DNA from: an uncultured Myxococcales bacterium
GTDB lineage: Bacteria; Myxococcota_A; UBA9042; CAIXZC01
Assembly: GCA_903895725.1 (NCBI GenBank)
Contig: CAITUV010000020.1
Location: 62,001 to 126,000 of the forward strand
Direction of reading: 5' to 3'
DNA length: 64,000 nucleotides
Below, one piece after another: positions 7,729-17,101 of the stretch. The first letter of the stretch is position 1; every line of letters starts with the position of its first letter. The notes below the pieces were generated by a model. That model saw nothing but the letters and a program-made list of their open reading frames with translations. It was not told where the DNA came from and did no database searches. The translations under genes and the position numbers were made by a program.

Positions 7729-9972
7729 TCAGTTCCCCAGCCCCTTGATGTTCCCTCGAATGGCCTTGATCTTCATGCCGGCCGAAACCGATTCCTTCAC
7801 CCCGTCCCCGTTGGCATCGACATCCGCCTTCACCACGATGTCGAGGAGCTGGAGGATGAGGTTCTTGTCCAGCGGGAGCGCCTCGGCCGGCGTGTCCTCA
7901 ATGATCTTCTTAATCTCCGCTTTGGGGACCGCACAGCCGATGACGCCGTTGAGCTCGACGATCTTCCCGCTGCCGTCGAACGTGAGCTCGGCCACGAGCT
8001 TGGCGTGAGTGGCGGGAATGGTCACTTCCTGGTTGCCCGTCAGTGCCAGGATCATCGGGAATGAGAACTTGTACTCCGGGCCGCCTGCCGTAATCACGTT
8101 GCCCGACATCTGGACGTTGTCGAAGGCCGTGATGGGCAGACAGGTCTCGGGCACGAACGACTCGGGGTCGACCAGGTAGTCACATACCGCGGTCTGGAAG
8201 TCGCACTGGTCCTTCGGCTTCACGGCAATTCCACGGTACATGTTGCCGAGGAAGGGCGTTCCGTCGGACTTCGGGCTGACCAGCTCCATGAGGAACATGA
8301 TGTCCCCCGATTCCACGGCCGCCTGGATCGGCTCGGCGCCTCCCAGAGCGGGAGCCAGCGACTTCATGAGAGCGCCGAACTGGTTGTCCCGGCCACCGCT
8401 GCACATGCCGGCAGGGGCACACGTCGCCGGATTGTCGTCGATGTCCAGCGCTTCGCCCGCGTTCCCATCCTTGCCCATCTTCATCATCACGATCTTGAAG
8501 CCCTCGCCGGGGAACGCTGTCGGGAACTTGCAGGCTCCTGACACGCACTGCCAGGTCTTGGGATCGCACGATTTGCCCGCAGCGCACTGCCCGCACGAGC
8601 CGCCGCAGCCATCGTAGCCGCACTGCTTCCCCGCACACGAGGCCACGCACGGCCCGCAGGAGCCGATGCACAGGCCGCTGCCGCACGAGCAGCCGGCATC
8701 GCACGTTCCGCAGCCCCCGCCACATCCGTCGTCCCCGCACTCCTTTCCAACGCAGCTCGGCTGACAACACTTGTCACCGGCACACACTTCCCCGGACTTG
8801 CAGCAGGCCGCTCCGCATTCCTTGAACTGGCACGAGCAGGCCCCTGCAGGGCTGCACAGCTCGAGCGCAGCGCAGGTTCCGCAGCTCCCGCCGCACCCGT
8901 CATCGCCGCACTCCTTGCCGGTACAATCGGGCTTGCAGCACCCTCCGCCCTTCAGGCAGATCTCGTCCGCCGCACAACAGGCCGGGCCGCAGTCGATAAA
9001 CTCACAGTGGCAGGCGAAATCCTCCCCGCACTTGGCGAATTCCCCGCACACCCCACAGGTCTGCCCGCATGCGTCGTCGCCGCATGCCTTTCCCTCGCAC
9101 TGAGGCACGCAGCAGCCCACCGGCGTGCACACCTCCGACTCTCCGCAGCAGGCCTCCCCGCACGCGTCCGAGGCACACTTGCACTGGAAATCCTCGCCGC
9201 ACAGGTGATTCTTCGGGCAATCGCCGCAGCTTCCGCCACAGCCGTCGTCACCGCAGACCTTGTCCGTGCAGTCCGGCTTGCAGCAGACCTCGTCCTCCAC
9301 GCACACGAGTCCCTCGGCGCAGCAAGAGTCGTCGCATTGGACGAACTCGCAGGCACACTGCCCGTCCTCGCCACAGACCTCGGCATCGCCGCATTGCCCG
9401 CAGCTCCCGCCGCACCCGTCGTCGCCGCATGCTTTCCCCTCGCAATCCGGGAGGCAGCACTCCCCGCTATCCAGGCATACCTCCCCCGCCTCGCAGCAAC
9501 CCGCCCCACAACTGATGTGCTCACATCCGCACTTGCCGTCCTGGCCGCACGGCTGACCATCGACGCAGTCTCCGCAGCTTCCGCCACAGCCGTCCGAGCC
9601 GCACTCCCGTCCGTCACACTCTGGCATGCAGCAGAGGTCGAACGAGCATGCAGCCCCGGCACCGCAGCAGATTCCCTTGCAGACGGCGTTCGGGCACCCG
9701 CACGCTCCGTCCGCCGAGCACTCCTCGTTGAGCGCACATTCTCCGCAGCTTCCACCGCACCCGTCCGGGCCACACGCCTTGCCCGAACAGGAAGGAAGAC
9801 ACACGTCAGCAACCGCCTCGGTCGACGTGTCCGCAGCGGAATCGCTCCCGCTCGAACCGTCGACCGTCAGGACTGCCTTTCCTCCCGCACCGCATCCGCA
9901 GACGCCTGCGCCAAGGACCCCGATCAGAATGGCTGCGACCGCAGCGGAACACGCTCTCGTTCTCTTGGACAT
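7729..9972 (-). CDS. Cys-rich repeat lipoprotein (eight CGxDGCGGSCG-type repeats)
   Basis: 747 residues. GAGGAGG lies 6 bases before the ATG at 9972; a frame-compatible start five codons upstream has no such site. The signal peptide ends near Cys25/Cys27. Residues ~50-500 contain eight repeats with the core C-x-P-x-C-x-G-K-x-CG-x-DGCGGSCG-x-C, separated by shorter units of the type C-x4-CG-x2-CC-x2-GE-x-C. This spacing points to a rod of small disulfide-knotted modules. The C-terminal ~250 residues form a separate domain with few Cys. It contains a DANGDGVKE segment that resembles a calcium loop (D-x-N-x-D-G). No enzymatic motif is seen. Extracellular structural or binding role inferred. Confidence 0.85.
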   Translation of the reverse strand: MSKRTRACSAAVAAILIGVLGAGVCGCGAGGKAVLTVDGSSGSDSAADTSTEAVADVCLPSCSGKACGPDGCGGSCGECALNEECSADGACGCPNAVCKGICCGAGAACSFDLCCMPECDGRECGSDGCGGSCGDCVDGQPCGQDGKCGCEHISCGAGCCEAGEVCLDSGECCLPDCEGKACGDDGCGGSCGQCGDAEVCGEDGQCACEFVQCDDSCCAEGLVCVEDEVCCKPDCTDKVCGDDGCGGSCGDCPKNHLCGEDFQCKCASDACGEACCGESEVCTPVGCCVPQCEGKACGDDACGQTCGVCGEFAKCGEDFACHCEFIDCGPACCAADEICLKGGGCCKPDCTGKECGDDGCGGSCGTCAALELCSPAGACSCQFKECGAACCKSGEVCAGDKCCQPSCVGKECGDDGCGGGCGTCDAGCSCGSGLCIGSCGPCVASCAGKQCGYDGCGGSCGQCAAGKSCDPKTWQCVSGACKFPTAFPGEGFKIVMMKMGKDGNAGEALDIDDNPATCAPAGMCSGGRDNQFGALMKSLAPALGGAEPIQAAVESGDIMFLMELVSPKSDGTPFLGNMYRGIAVKPKDQCDFQTAVCDYLVDPESFVPETCLPITAFDNVQMSGNVITAGGPEYKFSFPMILALTGNQEVTIPATHAKLVAELTFDGSGKIVELNGVIGCAVPKAEIKKIIEDTPAEALPLDKNLILQLLDIVVKADVDANGDGVKESVSAGMKIKAIRGNIKGLGN

Positions 9973-9996
9973 ACCCAACCTCCTCACGACGCAGCG

Positions 9997-10025
9997 ATGA
10001 TACGGGTTCTCCCCACGGGGGTCAA
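9997..10025 (-). promoter_or_regulatory. Sigma-70-type promoter of the Cys-repeat lipoprotein gene
   Basis: On the minus strand TTGACC (10025-10020), a 17-base spacer and TATCAT (10002-9997) fit the consensus at five of six positions in each box. Transcription would start near 9990, giving a leader of about 18 bases that holds the GAGGAGG site. Confidence 0.6.
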
Positions 10026-10086
10026 CGCAATCTCAGCGGCCCCGGCCGAAGTGGCTTCGTGATCTCGCGGTCCTGCATGTTCGAGG

Positions 10087-10115
10087 TTGACGGTTGCGCC
10101 TCCGTACCGCATGAT
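10087..10115 (+). promoter_or_regulatory. Sigma-70-type promoter of the sigma-54 activator/kinase operon
   Basis: TTGACG (10087-10092), a 17-base spacer and CATGAT (10110-10115). It lies back to back with the promoter of the Cys-repeat lipoprotein gene. The expected start site near 10122 lies 34 bases before the chosen ATG. Confidence 0.55.
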
Positions 10116-10155
10116 GGCGTAGTTGTGCCAACCCACAAGTGAGGTGCCCCGACGC

Positions 10156-11961
10156 ATGGTCACTTGGGAAGGAGAGAGTGAGCTCAGCGGAGACGGCAAC
10201 CCGTATCTGCTGTTGTTTCTGGACAACACGACCCGCCGTGTCGATCTGCCTGCGGATGGGGAGTTCCGGATCGGCTCCGGTGCGGACTGCCAACTCGTGG
10301 TCGAGGGAGACGGGTCGCAGCCGGCAGCTGCGACCATTCACCTTCATGCCGGGTTGGCCTCGGTGACCCCGGGAGCGGAAGCGTGTCGAGTGCGGGTCAA
10401 CGACGAGCTGCTCGACAGGGAGCGTCCCCTGCTGGCCGGTGACACGCTGTCGATGGGGTCGACCAGCCTGGTGTTCCACGGGGCGGTTCACTCACGCCCG
10501 CACCGAACCGCATCAGGCATTGAGGAATTCCTCCAGAGGCTGGCCATCGAGACGCTCCGTTCGTCCCGCAGCGGCCGCCCACTGGCCGTCCTGGCCCTGG
10601 ACCTGCACGTTCCCCCGAAGGACCTCACGCCCGTGCTCGATGCCATCAGCAGCGAGATCCGGGTCGTCGATCAGGTGAGTTGGGATGGACGCAGTGAAGT
10701 GCTCGTCCTCCTGCCCGAGACGGGGGCGGATGCCCGGAATCCTGCGGCCCGGATCCTCAGGACGCTCAAGTCGCTGGCTCCCCGGGTGAGGGCGGGGCTG
10801 GCCGTCTGCCCGCTGGATGCGTCGACGGCCGACTCGCTCGTCGCAGGGGCCCGCCGAGCCCTTCACGCCGCCTCCCCCGGCCAGGTCACCACCCTCTCCC
10901 TGCACGCCCACGTCGTCCAGGCCGGACCGGTGGAAATCGTCGTCGCGGACCCGACCATGCTCCGCCTCCTGGACCTCGTGCGCCGACTCGCCCCTACGCA
11001 GCTTCCCGTCCTCATCGTGGGCGAAACCGGAGTCGGCAAGGAGGTCATGGCGCAGGCGCTCCACTCCTGGTCGGACCGCAGCAGGCGCCCCCTCGTCACC
11101 ATCAACTGCGCTGCCATCACGGAATCCCTCTTCGAGAGTGAGCTGTTCGGTCACATGCGCGGGGCATTCACCGGGGCATCCGAAGCCAAGGCCGGGCTCC
11201 TGGAGAGTGCCGAGGGAGGTACCGCGTTCCTGGACGAAATCGGCGAGTGTCCGCTCGGCTCCCAGGTCAAGCTCCTCCGTGCCATCGAAACCCGCAGAAT
11301 CGCCCGCGTCGGCTCCGTGTCCGAACGGCCGGTGGACATCCGCGTCGTGGCCGCCACCAATCGCAACCTGGTCGAAGCGGTCGACGGCAAGACCTTCCGA
11401 CAGGATCTCTTCTTCCGGCTCAGCACGGCCGTCATCCACGTGCCGCCGCTGCGGCAGAGGCCCCTCGACATCCCGGTCCTGGCCCGCGCATTTCTCGAGC
11501 GTGCCTGCCGTGCTTCCGGGCGGCCGACCCTGTCGCTCACGTCCGAGGCCTATCGTCGGCTGCTGCAGCACACCTGGCCCGGCAATGTACGGGAGCTGCG
11601 CAACGTCATCGACTACTGCGTAGCGACCATCGATTCGGCGGTCATCGATGCGGCCCACCTTCCCGAGCAGGTCCTCCGGTCGACCTCTCCCTGGATGGCC
11701 ACACGAGGCTCGGCCGATTCTTCCGCCCCGGCTTCGGGCGGGACTTCCCCGTTCCTCCCCTTCGCAGATCGCCCCTTCCCCTCGTTGCGGGATGAGCTGC
11801 GGGAGTTGGAGAAGACCCGTATGCTCCAGGCGCTCGATGCGACCGGCGGGGTCCGGAACAAGGCGGCGGCCATGCTCGGAATGCCGCTGCGCACCTTCGT
11901 GACCCGACTCAAAGAATATGGGATCGAGCCGGCCCAGTCGCCCCGAGGGGATCGGAGCTGA
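10156..11961 (+). CDS. Sigma-54-dependent transcriptional activator with FHA-like and GGDEF-like N-terminal domains
   Basis: 601 residues from the ATG at 10156; a TTG at 10123 is possible but less good. Residues ~20-110 fold-match an FHA domain, but the usual G-R and S-x-x-H phosphothreonine-binding residues are absent (RIGSG, then no SRxH). Residues ~120-255 look like a degenerate GGDEF/cyclase-type domain: RSGRPLAVLALDL start, no GGDEF motif, RAGLAVCPLDA near the end. Residues ~275-500 form the AAA+ domain with Walker A GETGVGKE (about 288), GAFTGA (about 336, the sigma-54 contact loop) and Walker B GGTAFLDEIGE. A Fis-type helix-turn-helix ends the protein. It should open sigma-54 promoters in an ATP-dependent way. 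The kinase gene follows after 3 bp. Confidence 0.92.
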   Translation: MVTWEGESELSGDGNPYLLLFLDNTTRRVDLPADGEFRIGSGADCQLVVEGDGSQPAAATIHLHAGLASVTPGAEACRVRVNDELLDRERPLLAGDTLSMGSTSLVFHGAVHSRPHRTASGIEEFLQRLAIETLRSSRSGRPLAVLALDLHVPPKDLTPVLDAISSEIRVVDQVSWDGRSEVLVLLPETGADARNPAARILRTLKSLAPRVRAGLAVCPLDASTADSLVAGARRALHAASPGQVTTLSLHAHVVQAGPVEIVVADPTMLRLLDLVRRLAPTQLPVLIVGETGVGKEVMAQALHSWSDRSRRPLVTINCAAITESLFESELFGHMRGAFTGASEAKAGLLESAEGGTAFLDEIGECPLGSQVKLLRAIETRRIARVGSVSERPVDIRVVAATNRNLVEAVDGKTFRQDLFFRLSTAVIHVPPLRQRPLDIPVLARAFLERACRASGRPTLSLTSEAYRRLLQHTWPGNVRELRNVIDYCVATIDSAVIDAAHLPEQVLRSTSPWMATRGSADSSAPASGGTSPFLPFADRPFPSLRDELRELEKTRMLQALDATGGVRNKAAAMLGMPLRTFVTRLKEYGIEPAQSPRGDRS

Positions 11962-11964
11962 CCC

Positions 11965-14900
11965 ATGCCAGGCCCTCCGCTTCCCAACGAGTTCGACGGC
12001 TTCCGACTGGTACGCCAGATCGGCGAGGGAGGCATGGGGCGGGTCTACCTGGCGCAGGACACGCTCCTCGACCGCAGGGTGGCCATCAAGTTCATCGCGG
12101 CCGAGAAGCCGGACCCCGATGAGCGCAGCCGATTCCTCATCGAGGCTCGGGCCATCGCCCGGCTGCAGCACCCGTGCGTCGTCTCCGTATTTCGAGTCGG
12201 CGAGCTGCAGGGGCGCCCTTACATCGTCTCCGAGTTCATCGACGGCCAAAGCCTCGACAAGCTGCCCGCTCCCATCCCCTGGCGCCAGGCCATGCGCATC
12301 GCCCACGACCTTTCTCGAGGCCTGACCGTTGCGCACCGCGCCGGCGTCGTCCACCGCGACATCAAGCCCGCTAACGCCATCCTCACCGTGGACGGGACCG
12401 CCAAGCTGCTGGACTTCGGCATCGCCCGCCTCGTCGGGCCGCTCGATCGCATCGAGTCTGCCGCGACCGGAGCAGCGGCAGCCCCAGGGCGGGATGCCAC
12501 CCCGGGCCCCGGACCGGCAGACGGCCCAATCCCCCTTGCGGACCGTCGGGTGCCCCGGACTCCCCCTCGTGGAGTCGGTGCCTCGGAGGACGATTCGACC
12601 CGGGCCGTCAGCATCCCGCAGGCGGAATCTGTCTTTCCCGGGGCCGCGGGGACAGCCGGCTACCGCAGCGGCACCGGCACGGGAATCACAACGCCCGGCA
12701 AGGCGCTGGGGACCCCCGCGTTCATGGCCCCGGAAATCTGGCACGGGGAACCGGCCACGTTCCGCTCCGACGTGTACTCGCTGGGGGCGCTCGTGTATTC
12801 GTTGTGCACGGGCCATCCGCCGCACGAGGCGGAGACCCTCGACCTTCTCAAGGACCGGATCTGCCGGCTGGACGCCAGGCCGCTGGGCGATCTCATGCCC
12901 GACGCCGCCCCCGAATTCACGGCGCTGATCGATCGCTGCCTGAGACGGGATCCGGCCATGCGCTTCCAATCGGCAGCGGACCTCAGGCTTGCCCTCTCCA
13001 CCCTGGTTTCCCCGGTTCCCCAAGGGTCACTTCCCCCAGGGAACCCCTATCGCGGCCTGCGCCCCTTCGAAGCCGAGCACCAGGCCCTGTTCTTCGGCCG
13101 GGACTCGGAGACCCGGGCCATCCTGGACCGTCTCCGACATGACCCGGTCGTCGTGGTCACCGGCGATTCCGGGGTCGGCAAGTCGTCCCTTTGTCGGGCG
13201 GGTGTCCTGCCTCGAATCGGAGAGTGGCTGGGGGGAGACCTCACGTGGCTCGTCGCCGCGGCCGTTCCCGGAAAGGACGCGGCGGCTTCCATCTCGACGG
13301 CCATCTCGAATGCGACGGGAATGCCGTTCGAAGAGGTGCTCAACGCCCTGTCCGAAGGTCCCAGCGTCCTGGGTCGCGAGGTACGTCGTGTCCTCTCGCC
13401 CGGACGCGGGCTCGTGCTGTTCATCGACCAGCTCGAGGAAATCGTCACCCTGTCCGAGCCCGCTACGGCCGAAGCCGTGGCCGCCCTGTTCGGGTGGACC
13501 CGCTCCCCTACCCCCGGCTTTCGAATCGTGGCTACGGTCCGAGGGGACTTTCTCGGCCGCCTCGCATCGCTTCCCGGGATCGGGGAGCACCTGGCAACGT
13601 CCCTCTACTTCCTGCGCCCGCTGTCGCAGGAGCGCATCCGGGAAGCGGTGCTCAGGCCCGCCCAGGCAACCGGAATCACATTCGAGTCCGATGCCACGGT
13701 GCAGACGCTGGTCGAGGCAACTCCCGGAACCGGCGGCGGCCTGCCTCTGCTCCAGTTCGCGCTCTCCAAGCTCTGGGATGCCAGAGACCATGCCCGTGCG
13801 CTCATCCCGGCCTCGGCTCTGGAGTCGCTCGGAGGGGTCGCCGGCGCCCTGTCCCTTCATGCCGATGAAGTGCTCGCCGGCCTCGGCCCCGTCGGGCGGG
13901 ACCGCGCTCGCCGAGTCCTCCTGCTGCTCGTCACGGCCGAGGGAACGCGCGCACGACGCACGCTCCACGAACTCGCCACCGACGACTCCGGGCCCGACAC
14001 TCTCGATGCACTCGTCAGCGGTCGACTCGTCGTTGCCACGCAAGGCCCCGAAGGCCCGGCCTACGAGATCGCGCACGAGGCCCTTCTCTCCGGTTGGGGG
14101 ACTCTGGCCAGGTGGCTCGCCATCGATGCCGACGGGAGGGTGCTTCGGGCCCGCCTCGCTGCCGCCTGCACCGAGTGGGAACGCGTGGGACGCCCGGATG
14201 ATGCGCTCTGGAGCGCCCGCCAGGTGCACGAGGCCAGGGCCATCGAGGCCGCCACCCTGACCCCGGCCCAGCAGGAGTTCCTTGCCCTGTCGGCCCAACG
14301 AATCCGAAAGCGCAGACTCCGCGTCGGTGCTCTCGCTGGAATGGTCCTCCTCGCCCTCCTCGCCACCGGGGCCGGCATGTACTTCAAGTCGAAATGGGAG
14401 CTCGACGAACGGGTTGGCGCCTTCGTTGCCCGGGCCCAACAGCTCAACATGACCGCGGCCGCTCAACGCGAAAACGCTTCCGACCTGCGCACCCGCTCCC
14501 TTGCCCTTTTCGACCAGCGCAAGCGTGAGGACGCCGAGGCGCTCTGGACCCGCTACCGCGCCGCACAGGCCGAGCTCGACGCCACCCTGTCGGCTGCGAC
14601 CCGGGAAGTCGAGGCGGCCATTGCGCTCGACCCCGCACGGAAGGACGTTCGTGAGCTGTTTGCCGAGCTCCTCTTCGAGCGGGCGGAACAGGCGGAGCGG
14701 GAGGGGAACGAGACGACGCTTGCCGAGCTCCTTCAACGCATGGAGCTGTATGACGTGGACGGAACCATGCGGGCGAGATGGTCCGCTCCCGCATCGCTCC
14801 AGGTCGTGAGCACGCCACCGGCCACGTCGGTGCGCCTCGAGGTTTATCGGCTCCGGGGTGACGGAAAGCTGGCGCCCGAGCCGCTCGCCCCGCCACCCCT

Positions 14901-15867
14901 TCCGATCGACTCCCACCCCCTGCCACCCGGCTCCTATCGCCTCCACCTGGCCGGCCCGGGGACTATCGACCTGGCCGTGCCCTTCCTGCTCCGACGAGGC
15001 GAGAAGCTGTCGCTTGATATCCCACTGCCGGCGACGGGGGCCGTCCCTGCTGGATTCGCCTACATCCCCAAAGGGCCCTTCCTGGTCGGCAGCACTCAAC
15101 CGGACGGCCTTCGGACCGGCTTTCTCCATGCCACGCCACTCCATTCCGTGAGCACCGACGGCTACGTCATTGCGCTCCACGAGACCACGTTTGCCCAGTG
15201 GCTGGACTATGTGGCTTCCTTTCCTCCGGACCAGCGAGCGGATAGGCTCCCGTCGGTCCATGCAGGGGGATTCGAAGGGTCGCTGGCCGTATCACGTCTG
15301 CCCGATGGGCGCTGGAAGATCGACTACAAGCCGACATCGGCCCTGTTCTCTGCAGTATCCGGGCAGAGCATCGAGTATCTGGGGCGCAAGGTCCGCCAGA
15401 CCCAGGACTGGCTCAGGCTGCCGGTGGTCGGAATCACGGCCGCCGATGCCGCGGCCTACGCCGCCTGGCTGGACCGGACCGGAACCCTCCCCGGTGCACG
15501 CCTCTGCACCGACCTCGAATGGGAGAAAGCCGCCCGTGGAGCGGACGGACGCGAATACCCCCATGGCAACTCGCTGTCTCCCTCCGAGGCCAACTTCGAC
15601 GAGACCTACGAGAAGGTGCCGTCGGCCATGGGACCGGACGAGGTGGGGTCCCACCCGGCCACGGCCTCGCCGTACGGCCTCCAGGACATGTCCGGCAACG
15701 TCTGGGAGTGGGTCGCCACCTCCTTTGACCCGGAAGGGAACGCTGCACGAGGAGGCAGCTTCTACTTCGATGTCAACTCGGCCCGAACCTGCAACCGGGA
15801 GACCCCGGAGCCGTCCTTCCGAGACGTCAGCGTGGGCTTCCGCATCTGTGCCGACCTCGCCCGGTAG
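11965..15867 (+). CDS. Transmembrane Ser/Thr protein kinase fused to an nSTAND ATPase and an FGE/SUMF1-like domain
   Basis: 1300 residues, co-transcribed with the activator. Kinase domain at ~10-340: Gly loop GEGGMGRVY, VAIK Lys42, HRDIKPAN (~130), DFG (~150), APE (~255). The DFG-to-APE interval is ~105 residues against about 30 in PknB-type kinases, because of a Pro/Gly/Ser-rich insert. An nSTAND-type NTPase follows (~350-720) with NPYRGLRPF, a FFGRD segment, Walker A TGDSGVGKS (~397) and Walker B LFIDQLEE. A single TM helix lies at ~785-810, then a coiled region. The C-terminal ~270 residues match the FGE-sulfatase/SUMF1 fold (ARLCTDLEWEKAARG, DMSGNVWEWV, RGGSFYFD, GFRIC), placed outside the membrane by topology. 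It likely senses an extracytoplasmic cue and phosphorylates cytoplasmic targets such as the neighbouring activator. Confidence 0.92.
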   Translation: MPGPPLPNEFDGFRLVRQIGEGGMGRVYLAQDTLLDRRVAIKFIAAEKPDPDERSRFLIEARAIARLQHPCVVSVFRVGELQGRPYIVSEFIDGQSLDKLPAPIPWRQAMRIAHDLSRGLTVAHRAGVVHRDIKPANAILTVDGTAKLLDFGIARLVGPLDRIESAATGAAAAPGRDATPGPGPADGPIPLADRRVPRTPPRGVGASEDDSTRAVSIPQAESVFPGAAGTAGYRSGTGTGITTPGKALGTPAFMAPEIWHGEPATFRSDVYSLGALVYSLCTGHPPHEAETLDLLKDRICRLDARPLGDLMPDAAPEFTALIDRCLRRDPAMRFQSAADLRLALSTLVSPVPQGSLPPGNPYRGLRPFEAEHQALFFGRDSETRAILDRLRHDPVVVVTGDSGVGKSSLCRAGVLPRIGEWLGGDLTWLVAAAVPGKDAAASISTAISNATGMPFEEVLNALSEGPSVLGREVRRVLSPGRGLVLFIDQLEEIVTLSEPATAEAVAALFGWTRSPTPGFRIVATVRGDFLGRLASLPGIGEHLATSLYFLRPLSQERIREAVLRPAQATGITFESDATVQTLVEATPGTGGGLPLLQFALSKLWDARDHARALIPASALESLGGVAGALSLHADEVLAGLGPVGRDRARRVLLLLVTAEGTRARRTLHELATDDSGPDTLDALVSGRLVVATQGPEGPAYEIAHEALLSGWGTLARWLAIDADGRVLRARLAAACTEWERVGRPDDALWSARQVHEARAIEAATLTPAQQEFLALSAQRIRKRRLRVGALAGMVLLALLATGAGMYFKSKWELDERVGAFVARAQQLNMTAAAQRENASDLRTRSLALFDQRKREDAEALWTRYRAAQAELDATLSAATREVEAAIALDPARKDVRELFAELLFERAEQAEREGNETTLAELLQRMELYDVDGTMRARWSAPASLQVVSTPPATSVRLEVYRLRGDGKLAPEPLAPPPLPIDSHPLPPGSYRLHLAGPGTIDLAVPFLLRRGEKLSLDIPLPATGAVPAGFAYIPKGPFLVGSTQPDGLRTGFLHATPLHSVSTDGYVIALHETTFAQWLDYVASFPPDQRADRLPSVHAGGFEGSLAVSRLPDGRWKIDYKPTSALFSAVSGQSIEYLGRKVRQTQDWLRLPVVGITAADAAAYAAWLDRTGTLPGARLCTDLEWEKAARGADGREYPHGNSLSPSEANFDETYEKVPSAMGPDEVGSHPATASPYGLQDMSGNVWEWVATSFDPEGNAARGGSFYFDVNSARTCNRETPEPSFRDVSVGFRICADLAR

Positions 15868-15989
15868 TCACGCCTGACTTGCCGGCCGTGCAGGATCGGC
15901 ACGCCAAATCGGCGTGCCACCTCGTTCCGCTTCCCATTCCCCGCCGCCCCGACCACGCCCGGCACGGGGATCAGGCCGTCCCGCTCCCA

Positions 15990-16006
15990 TGGCACGTTCC
16001 TTGCTT
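15990..16006 (+). promoter_or_regulatory. Consensus sigma-54 (-24/-12) promoter before the ADYC lipoprotein gene
   Basis: TGGCACG-TTCC-TTGCTT matches the sigma-54 consensus TGGCACG-N4-TTGCW at every defined position and in spacing. Transcription would start near 16015, 43 bases before the start codon at 16058. I checked the other intergenic regions by eye and found no second site of this quality. It lies right after the genes for a sigma-54 activator and its likely partner kinase. Confidence 0.8.
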
Positions 16007-16057
16007 GAAACAAGGGCGGTTGAGTTGAAATGGCCCGTGGCGGCAAGGAGGTGCACG

Positions 16058-17080
16058 ATGCTCCACAAGAACATGGCTACAGTCTCCATCCTCAGTCTCC
16101 TCCTCACGGCAGGTTGCGACGCGGGTCCGGGAAGCTCCACGGTGGAGAGCACCAGCCACAACCTCACCATCTGGGAGCTTCTCAACATGAAGCAGTTCTC
16201 GTTCGACCTGGTGGGGCGAGGGCTCAACGGGACGCACCTCAACGGCGACGACCTGGCCCAGCACATGCTCGTCTCGGTGTCGCTGTCCGGCGTGGTCATG
16301 CCCAAGGGGGCCCCCAAGGACCTCACCCTCTCGGCCACGCTGTTCAAGGGGGCGCAGGCCAAGGGCAAGAAGCCGGGGCACCGGGATGCGGTCGGGGCCG
16401 TGTTCGCCGGCAACCTCGATGACGGCACGACCCTCAAGCTTCGCATCGACGATTCGTCGTTCACCCAGGGCAGCAGCTCCACATTCTATCGCTTTGCAGT
16501 CTCCTACCAGGCCAAGGAGGGGTGGCTGCCCCTGTGTGGAACCGACGAGGCGGGAATGCCCGTTCTCGCCATGCCACTGAACGGCACCTGGGAGTACCGG
16601 GAAGGGATCGAGGGCGGCGGAGAATGGAGCGACAGTGACACCCTCTTCACGTTCGCGTGCGAGGGCTATGTCCTGGCCAAGTGCGTGGAGATGGGCTACG
16701 AACCCTGGGCCGAGGGCAAGCTGTGCGACCCGGCCGGCAACGGCAGCGACTGCGAGAAGGCGACGCTCCAGGCTCGGCACCAGGCATGTGCCCGGGCCTT
16801 GCGGGCCGACTACTGCGGCGACGGCACGTCGTACACCGTGGACGGAATGCTGATCAACCTCTACGACGGCGTCGGGATCCGCACCGATTCGGAGGAATGG
16901 CAGTTGGAGGCGGAATGGGATGAGGACGGGGCAGTCTGCCTGGCAGCCCAGCGCGTCCCTTCCCTGCCGACCCCCGCCTGCCTGGTCGGGCTGGCCAGCC
17001 CCGATTGTGGCCAGCCCGACCACTTCGAACAGGGCACCCTCATCATGACGGAGATCCCCGGGACCGACGACTCCATCTGA
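16058..17080 (+). CDS. ADYC-domain lipoprotein
   Basis: 340 residues; AGGAGG lies 6-7 bases before the ATG at 16058. The signal peptide ends at the lipobox LTAGC (Cys20). The sequence RADYCGDGTSYTVDG near residue 250 is the hallmark of the ADYC family, which is known from lipoproteins of myxobacteria and relatives and has no established function. Eight or more Cys in the second half suggest disulfides in an extracytoplasmic location. It is preceded by a sigma-54 promoter, so its expression is probably controlled by the upstream activator and kinase. The next gene lies 189 bp further on and may be read from the same promoter. Confidence 0.85.
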   Translation: MLHKNMATVSILSLLLTAGCDAGPGSSTVESTSHNLTIWELLNMKQFSFDLVGRGLNGTHLNGDDLAQHMLVSVSLSGVVMPKGAPKDLTLSATLFKGAQAKGKKPGHRDAVGAVFAGNLDDGTTLKLRIDDSSFTQGSSSTFYRFAVSYQAKEGWLPLCGTDEAGMPVLAMPLNGTWEYREGIEGGGEWSDSDTLFTFACEGYVLAKCVEMGYEPWAEGKLCDPAGNGSDCEKATLQARHQACARALRADYCGDGTSYTVDGMLINLYDGVGIRTDSEEWQLEAEWDEDGAVCLAAQRVPSLPTPACLVGLASPDCGQPDHFEQGTLIMTEIPGTDDSI

Positions 17081-17101
17081 TCTCCCCCTGGTCCGTCCTC
17101 C

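Noticed and set aside
10513..15261. Long minus-strand open frames opposite the sigma-54 activator and kinase genes
   Set aside because: Shadow frames; the plus-strand genes show clear catalytic motifs throughout the same span.
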